Shown: one piece after another, positions 1 to 6,932 of the stretch | Layout of the letters: each line of letters begins with the position of its first letter | How positions within the stretch are numbered: position 1 is the stretch's first letter | From: Actinomycetota bacterium | GTDB taxonomy: Bacteria > Actinomycetota > Acidimicrobiia > Acidimicrobiales > JAHWLA01 | Assembly: GCA_019347595.1 (NCBI GenBank) | Contig: JAHWLA010000100.1 | Span: forward strand, 1 to 9,090 | Direction: 5' to 3' | Length of the DNA: 9,090 bases | Notes under the pieces: model-generated | Databases searched by the model: none | What the model was told of the DNA's origin: nothing | Seen by the model: the letters and a program-made list of their open reading frames with translations, nothing else | Made by a program: the position numbers and the translations under genes

Positions 1-877
<877 letters not shown>

Positions 878-884
878 CGCAGGT

Positions 885-890
885 CCCCTC
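885..890 (-). promoter_or_regulatory. Ribosome binding site of recA
   Basis: Read on the minus strand this is GAGGGG, 7 bases before the GTG start at 877. It is the only good Shine-Dalgarno-like run nearby and decides for the GTG start over the internal ATG at codon 9. Confidence 0.7.
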
Positions 891-916
891 TTCGTTCGAG
901 TGCTGGTACGAGGTCA

Positions 917-939
917 ACCCTACGAAGAGGGTGTGACAA
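917..939 (-). promoter_or_regulatory. recA promoter P1, RecA-NDp / PafBC-type
   Basis: On the minus strand the sequence reads TTGTCACAC, then 8 bases, then TAGGGT. The LexA-independent DNA-damage promoter known from mycobacterial recA (RecA-NDp, recognised with the PafBC activator) has the form tTGTCRgtg-N8-TAnnnT. The strongly conserved core TTGTCR, the exact 8-base spacing and TAnnnT all match; the weakly conserved trailing gtg is cac here. Transcription would begin near 910, giving a leader of roughly 33 bases that contains the recA ribosome binding site. The assignment rests on pattern match only. Confidence 0.65.
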
Positions 940-961
940 TCAAGCCCTGCCGACTTCCAGC

Positions 962-991
962 AGTGTAATTCCGAACGTCTGTTCCCTTCAA
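962..991 (-). promoter_or_regulatory. recA promoter P2, LexA-overlapped
   Basis: On the minus strand, a -35 candidate TTGAAG (986-991) and a -10 candidate TACACT (962-967) are 18 bases apart. The LexA operator fills most of the spacer, the expected geometry for repression by occlusion. The -35 hexamer contains the TGA stop codon of thpR, so this promoter begins inside the end of the upstream gene. The leader to recA would be about 80 bases and would run through P1. Confidence 0.6.
972..985. promoter_or_regulatory. LexA operator (SOS box)
   Basis: CGAAC-GTCT-GTTCC matches the Gram-positive/actinobacterial SOS box: perfect GAAC and GTTC half-sites separated by 4 bases, and 13 of 14 positions of the Bacillus consensus CGAACRNRYGTTYC. 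It lies 94 bases upstream of the recA start and 2 bases past the thpR stop codon, between the -35 and -10 of P2. recA is the archetypal LexA target, so position and sequence agree. Confidence 0.88.
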
Positions 992-1506
992 GCACCCTCG
1001 ACGGAAAACCGCTCCACCAGGGAGTACCGCGACCCCGACGGGCGCAGCTCGCTCGCCATGAGCACGACCTCGTCGGCCCGCCACCGCACCTCCGCCGTCT
1101 CCCCGGCCACGGCCGCCCGCGCCAGCGGCCGCACGTCGCCGCCCCGCCGCGCCCGGGCCAGCGTGAGGTGACCGGTGAACGGCCGCCCCGGCGCCGGTGC
1201 CCCCACCCCTCGGGTGGACGCCGCGACCGCCGCCGCCAATGCGTCGACGCCGTCCACCGGCACGTAGAGCAGGTCGCGACCGAAGCTGCGCACGTCGCCC
1301 CGCAGCACCGCCTCGGGCGCGGGCGGCCACGCCACCGTCCGCAGGGCGGCCACCACCTCGTCGGCCGGGCACTCGCCCAGGAAGCGCAGCGTGACGTGCC
1401 ACTGCTCCTCGGTCGTCCACCGCACGCGCGGCACGTCGGCACGGGGCAGGGCGGCCACGAGGGCGACGGCCTCGGGGGGCGGCACGATGGCGACGAACAG
1501 GCGCAC
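988..1506 (-). CDS. thpR: RNA 2',3'-cyclic phosphodiesterase / 2'-5' RNA ligase family
   Basis: This is a small cytoplasmic protein of the 2H phosphoesterase superfamily. Family members hydrolyse 2',3'-cyclic phosphodiesters on RNA and, in vitro, reversibly join tRNA halves with a 2'-5' bond; the physiological substrate in bacteria is unsettled. Both catalytic tetrapeptides are present: HVTL at residues 37-40 (within WHVTLRFLGE) and HLTL at 113-116 (within GHLTLARAR). The length of 172 residues fits the ~180-residue family. The GTG at 1506 is chosen because VRLFVAIVPP is the typical N-terminus; an in-frame ATG ten codons upstream (1536) is possible, and neither has a strong ribosome binding site. 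The gene shares recA's direction, 110 bases upstream of it, so some recA message could come from read-through. Its 5' end meets the divergent methyltransferase. Confidence 0.93.
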   Translation of the reverse strand: MRLFVAIVPPPEAVALVAALPRADVPRVRWTTEEQWHVTLRFLGECPADEVVAALRTVAWPPAPEAVLRGDVRSFGRDLLYVPVDGVDALAAAVAASTRGVGAPAPGRPFTGHLTLARARRGGDVRPLARAAVAGETAEVRWRADEVVLMASELRPSGSRYSLVERFSVEGA

Positions 1507-2527
1507 GGTCGACCAGAATGCCCCGGTGCCGAGCATCACCGACCGACTCGCCCCCCGGACGCTCGCCCCGTCGCCCGGCGCCGCACAGCGCCTCCGTGAG
1601 CGGAGCCGCTGGCTGGCGAGCGTGGCGGCCCGCCGCAGCCGCCTCCTGCACCAGGTGGTCAGTCGCGAGCCGGTGGTGTCGTTCGAGGAGCTTCCGGCCC
1701 GCCTGGCCATCCGCCTCGCCTACGAGACGGTTCTGCTCCGCGACCCCGAGCCCGAGGGCATCGACCACTACGAGCGCCACCTGGCCGCCGGGATGAGCCG
1801 GTCGCGCATGCTGGAGATCATGCGGGGCTCGGAGGAGGCCTACTTCAACGCCCGCGTCACCGACCTACTGAACTCGCTGCACCTCAGCCGCTGCGACTTC
1901 GTCCGCAGCCTCCCCCGGGCCCGGCGCATCCTCGACCTCGGCGGCACCCACCAGTCGAACCGCGACGGCGCCTTCGTCCACCTCGGCTACCCGTATCCGT
2001 TCGAGCGCCTGACCCTCGTCGACCTCCCCATCGAGGAGCGCCACGAGATCTACCGCCTGAGCGACGAGGCCGAGGTGGTCCATACGCACCTCGGGCCGGT
2101 GGAGTACGCCTATCACTCGATGACCGACCTGTCCCGTTACGAGGACGAGTCGTTCGACCTCGTCTACAGCGGCCAGACGATCGAGCACGTCACCCCCGAA
2201 CAGTGCGACGAGACCCTCCGCGAGACGTTCCGCGTGCTGGCGCCCGGGGGCTGGTTCGCCGTCGACACGCCCAACGACACCGTGTGCCGACTCCAGTCGC
2301 CCGACTTCATCAACGACGACCACAAGGTCGAGTACACCCACGAGGAGTTCTCGGCGAAGTTGGAGAAGGCGGGCTTCGAGATCACGGAGGCCAAAGGGCT
2401 CAACTACCTCGGGCACCCGGCGTCCGAGGGCGGATTCGACGAGGCCGAGGTGGCGCGCAACAACGGCGTGTACGGCGAGCCGCAGGACTGCTACCTGCTC
2501 GCCTACGTGTGCCGGAAGCCGCGTTGA
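1487..2527 (+). CDS. SAM-dependent methyltransferase with DUF4214-like N-terminal domain
   Basis: A class I S-adenosylmethionine methyltransferase. With the ATG at 1487 it has 346 residues. After a basic N-terminus, residues about 72-120 (AIRLAYETVLLRDPEPEGID, then a segment ending SEEAYF) resemble DUF4214, a domain common in surface and glycan-associated proteins. The methyltransferase fold follows: motif I ILDLGG at 148-153, an acidic VDLP near the end of strand 2, FDLVYSGQTIEHV around strand 4, and FRVLAPGGWFAVDTPN as the later motif typical of Methyltransf_11/23 members. The substrate cannot be read; the following genes suggest a glycan or lipid-linked sugar (inference). The start is uncertain: ATG 1487 follows a GGGGGG run but overlaps thpR's 5' end by 20 bases; GTG 1526 avoids the overlap but lacks a ribosome site. 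The stop overlaps the next start (TTGA). Confidence 0.85.
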   Translation: MATNRRTVDQNAPVPSITDRLAPRTLAPSPGAAQRLRERSRWLASVAARRSRLLHQVVSREPVVSFEELPARLAIRLAYETVLLRDPEPEGIDHYERHLAAGMSRSRMLEIMRGSEEAYFNARVTDLLNSLHLSRCDFVRSLPRARRILDLGGTHQSNRDGAFVHLGYPYPFERLTLVDLPIEERHEIYRLSDEAEVVHTHLGPVEYAYHSMTDLSRYEDESFDLVYSGQTIEHVTPEQCDETLRETFRVLAPGGWFAVDTPNDTVCRLQSPDFINDDHKVEYTHEEFSAKLEKAGFEITEAKGLNYLGHPASEGGFDEAEVARNNGVYGEPQDCYLLAYVCRKPR

Positions 2528-3243
2528 GCCCGCGCCGTCTGGTGGTCCTGCCGACCTACCAGGAAGCCGAGAACATCCCCGTCGTCGTGCCCCGCATCCG
2601 GGAGGCGTGCCCCGATGCCGACATCCTCGTCGTCGACGACGCCAGCCCCGACGGCACGGCCGACGCCGCCGAGCGGCTGGGCGCCACCGTGCTGCGCCGC
2701 ACCGGCAAGCGCGGCCTCGGCCCCGCCTACGCCGACGGCTTCGCCTGGGGACTCGAGCGGGGTTACGACTTCTTCGTCGGCATGGACGCCGACCTTTCCC
2801 ACGACCCTGCGGTGCTGCCGACGTTGTTCGGGTTGGTGGAGGACGGCGCCGACATGGCCATCGGGTCGCGCTACATCGACGGCGGCGCCATCCCCCACTG
2901 GCCGGCGCACCGGCGGGCGCTGTCGCGCTGGGGCAACCGCTACGCCACGGCCGCACTGCGGCTGCCCGTGAGCGACGCCACCACCGGCTACCGCGCCTTC
3001 TCGGCCGACATCCTGCGACGGGTCCACGCCGCGTCGTTGCGGGCCAGCGGCTACGGCTTCCTCATCGAGCTGGTGTACCGGGTGGCGCGGGCGGGCGGGA
3101 AGATCGTGGAGACGCCGATCGTCTTCGTCGACCGCGAGCGCGGCACGTCGAAGATGAACTCGCGCATCATCGCCGAGGCCATGACGTTCGTGACGCTGTG
3201 GGGGCTGCGCGACCGCCTGGCCCGGCTGCGCCCGTCGCGATGA
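2524..3243 (+). CDS. Polyprenol monophosphomannose synthase-type glycosyltransferase (GT2)
   Basis: A family 2 glycosyltransferase of the DPM1/Ppm1 catalytic-domain type, which moves mannose from GDP-mannose to a polyprenyl phosphate at the inner membrane face. In order: LPTYQEAENI (9-18), DDASPDGT (38-45), the metal-binding DAD in MDADLSHDP (88-90), GSRYIDGG (114-121), TTGYRAFS (153-160), GYGFLIEL (176-183) and RERGTSKMN (204-212), all landmarks of dolichol-phosphate-mannose synthases. At 239 residues it is a stand-alone soluble catalytic domain, without the membrane domain or Lnt fusion of some relatives. The TTG start at 2524 is chosen because it overlaps the methyltransferase stop as TTGA and follows GGAAG by 5 bases, implying translational coupling. 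The next gene, a GT-C-like membrane protein, is the natural user of the lipid-linked sugar. Donor sugar identity (mannose rather than glucose) is inferred from family. Confidence 0.9.
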   Translation: MSPRRLVVLPTYQEAENIPVVVPRIREACPDADILVVDDASPDGTADAAERLGATVLRRTGKRGLGPAYADGFAWGLERGYDFFVGMDADLSHDPAVLPTLFGLVEDGADMAIGSRYIDGGAIPHWPAHRRALSRWGNRYATAALRLPVSDATTGYRAFSADILRRVHAASLRASGYGFLIELVYRVARAGGKIVETPIVFVDRERGTSKMNSRIIAEAMTFVTLWGLRDRLARLRPSR

Positions 3244-4853
3244 GCGAGCGGCTCGACCGCGTCGATCGGGTCGCGCCCTGGCTGCTCGCCGTGGTCACGT
3301 TCGCGACGTGCACGGCGTTCATGCCCGACTACCCGACCGAGTGGGACTCCATCCAGCTCACCTTCGGCGTCGACCGCTTCGACATCACCCACGGTTCACC
3401 GCACCCGCCCGGCTACTGGCTCTACGTCTTCCTCGGGCGGGTGGTGCGGTGGCTCACCCCGTGGAGCGCGGCAACCAGCCTCAGCGTGATCGCCGCGGCC
3501 GCCGCCGGTGCCACGGTGGCGTTGACCTACGTCGTCGGCCGTCGCTTCGGCGGACCATGGCTGGGCGGCGCTGCCGCGGCTGCCCTGTTCACGTCGCCGT
3601 ACCTGCTGTTCTACGGGGCGACCGTGAACACGTACACCTTCGACGCGCTGATCGCCGTGGGGCTGGTGCTGCTCGCCTCGCAGGCCCGGCCCGGTTCGTG
3701 GCACGGCTGGGGGGCGGCGGGCGTGCTGGGGCTCGGCGCGGGGTTGCGGCAGACGACGCTGCTGGTGCTCGGGCCGCTGGTCGCGTGCGCGGTGGTCGCG
3801 TTGGTCCGCTCGCTGCGCCAGGCGCTCGCCGTCGTGGTCGCGGGCGCGGGCGGGCTGGCGGCGTGGATGGTCCCCATGCTGGTCGAGCAGCCGGGCGGGT
3901 GGAGCCGCTACCGCGAGTTCAGCGACGAGTACCTCGCCCCCGCGCTGGAGCGCACGTCGATTCTCTACGGCGCGCCCCGCACGGGCATCGTCAACAACCT
4001 GGGCCAGGCGACCGGGTACACGTTGGCCACCCTCCTCGTCCTGCTGCCGGTCGCCGCCTTCGGCGTGGCGCTGTTCGCCTGGGACGGCCGGCGGCGTGCG
4101 GCGCCGGCGGCCGGGGTCGATACGCCGAGGCCGTGGTGGCGCGTCGGGTGCCCGCCGCTGTCGCTGCTCCTGTGGCTGTCGGTCCTCGTGCCCGTGGCCT
4201 TCGTGCTGCTCGTCCACTTCGGCAAGGCGGGCTATGTGCTGTCGTACCTCCCTGCGCTGGTGCTCCTGCTGCTGTGGCCCGCGTCGCGACTGCGGGGCGC
4301 GCCGCTCGTCGTCGTCTCGGCGCTGCTCGTCGTGGCCTGTGCGGTGAACGTCCAGCGGTTTACGTCGGCCGCGGGGATCATCCCGGGCGCGGTGCTCAAC
4401 GAGCCGTCGCTGTGGTTCACCCAGGAACGGCACGGGGCGCCCTACCGGCTCACCAAGCCGCTCATGGACCAGACCGACCGCGAGACCCGCTCCTACCTCG
4501 CGCTGCGGGAGGAGTTCGACCCCGACCGGGATGTCCTCGTCTACGTCGCCATGGACGGCGGCCACCGGTTCCGCCATGCCGGCTACACCATGCCGGACGT
4601 GCTCATGCACTACGTCGAACCCGGCGTGCGTCGCTACTACCAGACAGACCGCACGTTGTTCTACGTGAACGACTCGACAGTCCCGGTGCCCGAGGGCGGC
4701 CGGGCGGTGTGGGTGCTCGACGTGCCGTTCCCCGAAACGCTGGCCATGGAGGAACAGGGCCTGGTGATGCGGCACACGCTCGCCACGGGGCCGACAGTGT
4801 GGGTCACCGAACCCGGGGTGACGATGTTCGGCGTGACCGTCGTCGAGCGCTGA
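3240..4853 (+). CDS. Polytopic GT-C-type glycosyltransferase, DUF2723/TMEM260-like
   Basis: A 537-residue integral membrane protein starting at an ATG that overlaps the GT2 stop codon as ATGA. A first membrane helix lies at about 12-28, followed by an outward loop with EWDS (34-37) and a segment containing HPPGY (55-59). An acidic DS pair followed by HPPG in the first loop is the signature of DUF2723 proteins, related to TMEM260, a GT-C protein O-mannosyltransferase. Numerous hydrophobic helices follow to about residue 365, then a C-terminal soluble stretch of about 170 residues rich in aromatic and charged residues. GT-C enzymes use polyprenyl-phosphate sugars on the outer face, which fits the adjacent donor-synthesising GT2. 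The acceptor (protein or cell-surface glycan) is unknown. Membrane topology and GT-C nature are confident; the DUF2723 placement is moderate, from motif reading only. Confidence 0.8.
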   Translation: MSERLDRVDRVAPWLLAVVTFATCTAFMPDYPTEWDSIQLTFGVDRFDITHGSPHPPGYWLYVFLGRVVRWLTPWSAATSLSVIAAAAAGATVALTYVVGRRFGGPWLGGAAAAALFTSPYLLFYGATVNTYTFDALIAVGLVLLASQARPGSWHGWGAAGVLGLGAGLRQTTLLVLGPLVACAVVALVRSLRQALAVVVAGAGGLAAWMVPMLVEQPGGWSRYREFSDEYLAPALERTSILYGAPRTGIVNNLGQATGYTLATLLVLLPVAAFGVALFAWDGRRRAAPAAGVDTPRPWWRVGCPPLSLLLWLSVLVPVAFVLLVHFGKAGYVLSYLPALVLLLLWPASRLRGAPLVVVSALLVVACAVNVQRFTSAAGIIPGAVLNEPSLWFTQERHGAPYRLTKPLMDQTDRETRSYLALREEFDPDRDVLVYVAMDGGHRFRHAGYTMPDVLMHYVEPGVRRYYQTDRTLFYVNDSTVPVPEGGRAVWVLDVPFPETLAMEEQGLVMRHTLATGPTVWVTEPGVTMFGVTVVER

Positions 4854-4856
4854 CCC

Positions 4857-6647
4857 TCAGCCGGCGGCCACCGGCTTCTTCGCCTCGGTTTTCGGTTCGT
4901 GCCGGTGGTGGTGGGCCCGCCCGTTGCGGAAACCGGAGCCGTTTTCGGGCAGGCAACTCTTCCAGCAGCGCCAGCGCCAGACGGTCTCCATGCCGGGGTC
5001 GGCATCGACGATGCGGGAGATGGTGGCGACCTGGGCCGCGCTCATGCCGGCCGACTGCACCGCGTCCACCGATGTGGCGCCGACGGGGCGCAACGCGCCG
5101 TGATCGTCGAGCGGGAAGGCGTCGAGGAAGCCGGAGGCGTCGCGCACGCCCACGCGGTGGAGCACGCAGCGCAGGTGCTTCGACGTCAGCCGGTCCTTGC
5201 GGTCGGCCTTCGACAGCGGCGGCAGGCGCAGGTAGAGGTGCGCCTGGTCGATCCAGTCCACCAGGCGGCCGACCGGCACGCGGGTGTGGAGAATGACCTC
5301 GGGCAGGTTCGCCGTGAGCAGGTTCTGCATGTCCTCGATGCCCTCTTCCAGCAGGCGGGCCTCGTACCAGATCGACAGCCCCTCCAGGTCGCTCAAGGGG
5401 TGGGGGAAGTCGAGGACGGGCACGGCGACCCGGGCCACTCTGGTCACCGCCCGGTGGAGCAGTTGCACGCCCACCAACGGGAAGCTGCCGATGACGAACG
5501 CCACCGCCGCCTGCACCGTCCCGTCCCAGAGCAGCAGGCCCGCACGGTGGGCGACGGCGACGATGCCCACGGCGACGGTGATGCGCACGAAGGAGGCCGC
5601 GTACGCACTGGCCTTGAGGTCGGCCTGGAAGTACCTGCGCACGAGCATCTGCACGGTGAAGGCGTAGGCGCCGAGGAAGGCGAACGCCATGACGTCGAGG
5701 GTGCTGTAGGCGTCCGGGCGCGGCCCGCCCGTGAGCACGTCGGCCTGCCCCAGCACCGCCGTCCACCCGGTCGCCACCACGGCGGTGAAGAGGAACAGCG
5801 GGAACAGCGCCTCGACCTTCACCATGCCGCCACCCGAGCGCGACACGCTGCGTCCGTAGTAGGCGTCGAACTTCTGCTGGTAGATCGTCGGCTGCCTCCC
5901 CAGCAACGGCCCGCCTGCGGCCACCCAGCCGCCGTAGTAGACGGAGTTGATCGGCGGCCGCGGCAGGTGCTGCGGCTCGTCGACGCCGAGGCGGTGGAGG
6001 TTGAGGACGTACTCGTCCCACACCGCGCCCGCCCGGAAGCCGATGAAGCGGACGAAGAGCCACCCGGGGAAGAACGACAGGATGGCGACGGCAAACAGCT
6101 CGATAAGGGTGAGCGAGCCGGGCCACGCCCACGTCGCCGCGTAGCGCTCGGCGGCGATGAGCACGGCGCCGATCACGGCGCTGAGCGAGACCGCCGCCCA
6201 CGAGCGCTGGAGCCGCTCCTTGAAGCGACCGCCGGGCCTGAGCGCCCGCTTGCGGGCGGCCGTCGAGGCGGCCTCGCCGCCCGACTCCACCGGCCACTCG
6301 CCGGCCAACGTCGCCCACAACAGGTCGGCGCTGCGGACCTCGTCACGCCGCTCGCGCATCAGCTCGCACAGGCGCGCCTCGATCTCCTCGCCATTGCGGG
6401 TCGAGCCGTGGAGGAGCGCAGCCAGCTTCTCGTCCTCTGTGAGCGAGTGCAGCGTGCGCAGCGCCACGCTCTCGCGCTTGTCGGCGTCGAGTCGCAACGC
6501 GGGCGGCACGGACACGGCGTCGGCATCGTGGAACAGCTCGATGAGCCACGGCGTCAGCCTCGACGCCACCAAGGCCGCTCGGCGTTCTTCGACGGCCACG
6601 GCCGCGGCCTTCCCAGTCCCGGTACCTCTCGAACCGTTGGCGCTCAC
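4857..6647 (-). CDS. Unrecognised multi-pass membrane protein with C-terminal helical domain
   Basis: I do not recognise this 596-residue protein. Layout: a hydrophilic, charged, mostly helical N-terminus (1-148); two membrane helices at about 151-166 and 176-199; a hydrophilic loop (200-278) with WDEYVLNLHRLG and a tyrosine-rich NSVYYGGW; about four more helices (279-298, 318-335, 352-373, 379-397); then a cytoplasmic-looking domain (410-512) with LEGLSIWYEARLLEEGIEDM followed by TRVPVGRLVDWIDQA and later LRCVLHRVGVRDASGFLDAF. The last parts resemble repeated helix-hairpin-helix units, but that is inference. The tail ends in a His-rich run and TEAKKPVAAG. The GTG at 6647 is preferred because a GGGAGG purine run lies 4 bases upstream; the frame stays open further up but reads as non-coding. 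It converges with the GT-C gene, with 3 bases between stop codons. Confidence 0.85.
   Translation of the reverse strand: MSANGSRGTGTGKAAAVAVEERRAALVASRLTPWLIELFHDADAVSVPPALRLDADKRESVALRTLHSLTEDEKLAALLHGSTRNGEEIEARLCELMRERRDEVRSADLLWATLAGEWPVESGGEAASTAARKRALRPGGRFKERLQRSWAAVSLSAVIGAVLIAAERYAATWAWPGSLTLIELFAVAILSFFPGWLFVRFIGFRAGAVWDEYVLNLHRLGVDEPQHLPRPPINSVYYGGWVAAGGPLLGRQPTIYQQKFDAYYGRSVSRSGGGMVKVEALFPLFLFTAVVATGWTAVLGQADVLTGGPRPDAYSTLDVMAFAFLGAYAFTVQMLVRRYFQADLKASAYAASFVRITVAVGIVAVAHRAGLLLWDGTVQAAVAFVIGSFPLVGVQLLHRAVTRVARVAVPVLDFPHPLSDLEGLSIWYEARLLEEGIEDMQNLLTANLPEVILHTRVPVGRLVDWIDQAHLYLRLPPLSKADRKDRLTSKHLRCVLHRVGVRDASGFLDAFPLDDHGALRPVGATSVDAVQSAGMSAAQVATISRIVDADPGMETVWRWRCWKSCLPENGSGFRNGRAHHHRHEPKTEAKKPVAAG
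4860..4880 (+). terminator. Possible terminator of the plus-strand cassette
   Basis: Seven bases past the GT-C stop codon, GCCGGC-GGCC-ACCGGC can fold into a 6-bp stem (one G-U pair) followed by TTCTT. It lies wholly inside the last codons of the convergent membrane-protein gene, so one DNA segment would both encode a C-terminus and stop opposing transcription. The tail is short and the stem modest, so confidence is limited. Confidence 0.4.
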
Positions 6648-6735
6648 GACCCCTCCCTTCGGCCCCGGTCTCCGGAAGGCTGCGATGCGAGGGGCGACGG
6701 GAAATCGATACGGGCCTATTCGCCGGTTCACCGTC

Positions 6736-6765
6736 CAGTGTATTTCCCGAAAAAGGTTCTGTCTC
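6736..6765 (-). promoter_or_regulatory. Candidate promoter of the 596-residue membrane protein gene
   Basis: On the minus strand, GAGACA (6760-6765, 4 of 6 matches to TTGACA) and TACACT (6737-6742) are separated by 17 bases. The surrounding GGAAATACACTG differs by one base from GGAATTACACTG at the -10 of recA P2. The leader to the GTG at 6647 would be about 83 bases. This local AT-rich patch is the only promoter-like stretch in the 285-base gap between cinA and the membrane-protein gene. Confidence 0.5.
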
Positions 6766-6877
6766 GGGCGACGACCTCGGTAAATCGGTGGAAGCAAGCC
6801 GAAGTTACCGCGGGCCGCCAGGAGGAGGTCGCCGAGGTGCTTCCCGAGCTGCGCGCGCTGGTGGGACGAGGCCGACC

Positions 6878-6903
6878 CCGCAACCTGCGTACGCAAGTTG
6901 CGG
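6878..6903 (-). terminator. 26-base inverted repeat downstream of cinA, probable terminator
   Basis: The arms CCGCAAC and GTTGCGG (7 bp) enclose one mismatched pair and the perfect palindrome TGCGTACGCA, giving a stem-loop of 7 + 3 bp with a GTAC loop. It begins 29 bases beyond the cinA stop codon. There is no run of T after it on either strand, as is common for terminators of high-GC actinobacteria. Because the repeat is nearly symmetrical it could also be a dimeric regulator's operator; its distance from the promoter at 6736-6765 favours the terminator reading. Confidence 0.5.
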
Positions 6904-6917
6904 CCGAGCGGGCGTTC

Positions 6918-6930
6918 GCGGGCGGCCCGC
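6918..6930. repeat. Short GC-rich hairpin next to the cinA stop codon
   Basis: GCGGG-CGG-CCCGC forms a 5-bp stem with a 3-base loop, 2 bases past the cinA stop codon. With the larger palindrome 14 bases further on it may form a tandem-hairpin 3' end. In sequence this GC-rich a short hairpin can occur by chance. Confidence 0.3.
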
Positions 6931-6932
6931 CG

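Noticed and set aside
3308..5296. A 662-codon open frame overlapping the GT-C gene in another frame
   Set aside because: Arg/Ala/Gly-rich shadow; the ATGA-coupled frame at 3240-4853 shows membrane helices and GT-C motifs, and this one continues into the convergent gene.
6743..6759. A possible LexA half-site (GAAC on the minus strand followed by TTTC) upstream of the membrane-protein gene
   Set aside because: The half-sites are separated by 3 rather than 4 bases and the second lacks the G of GTTC, so it does not meet the SOS-box pattern found before recA.
6648..6896. An 83-codon N-terminal extension of the membrane protein into the upstream gap
   Set aside because: The extension would cover the candidate promoter and the AT-rich patch, has no recognisable character, and the GTG at 6647 has a strong purine-rich ribosome site.
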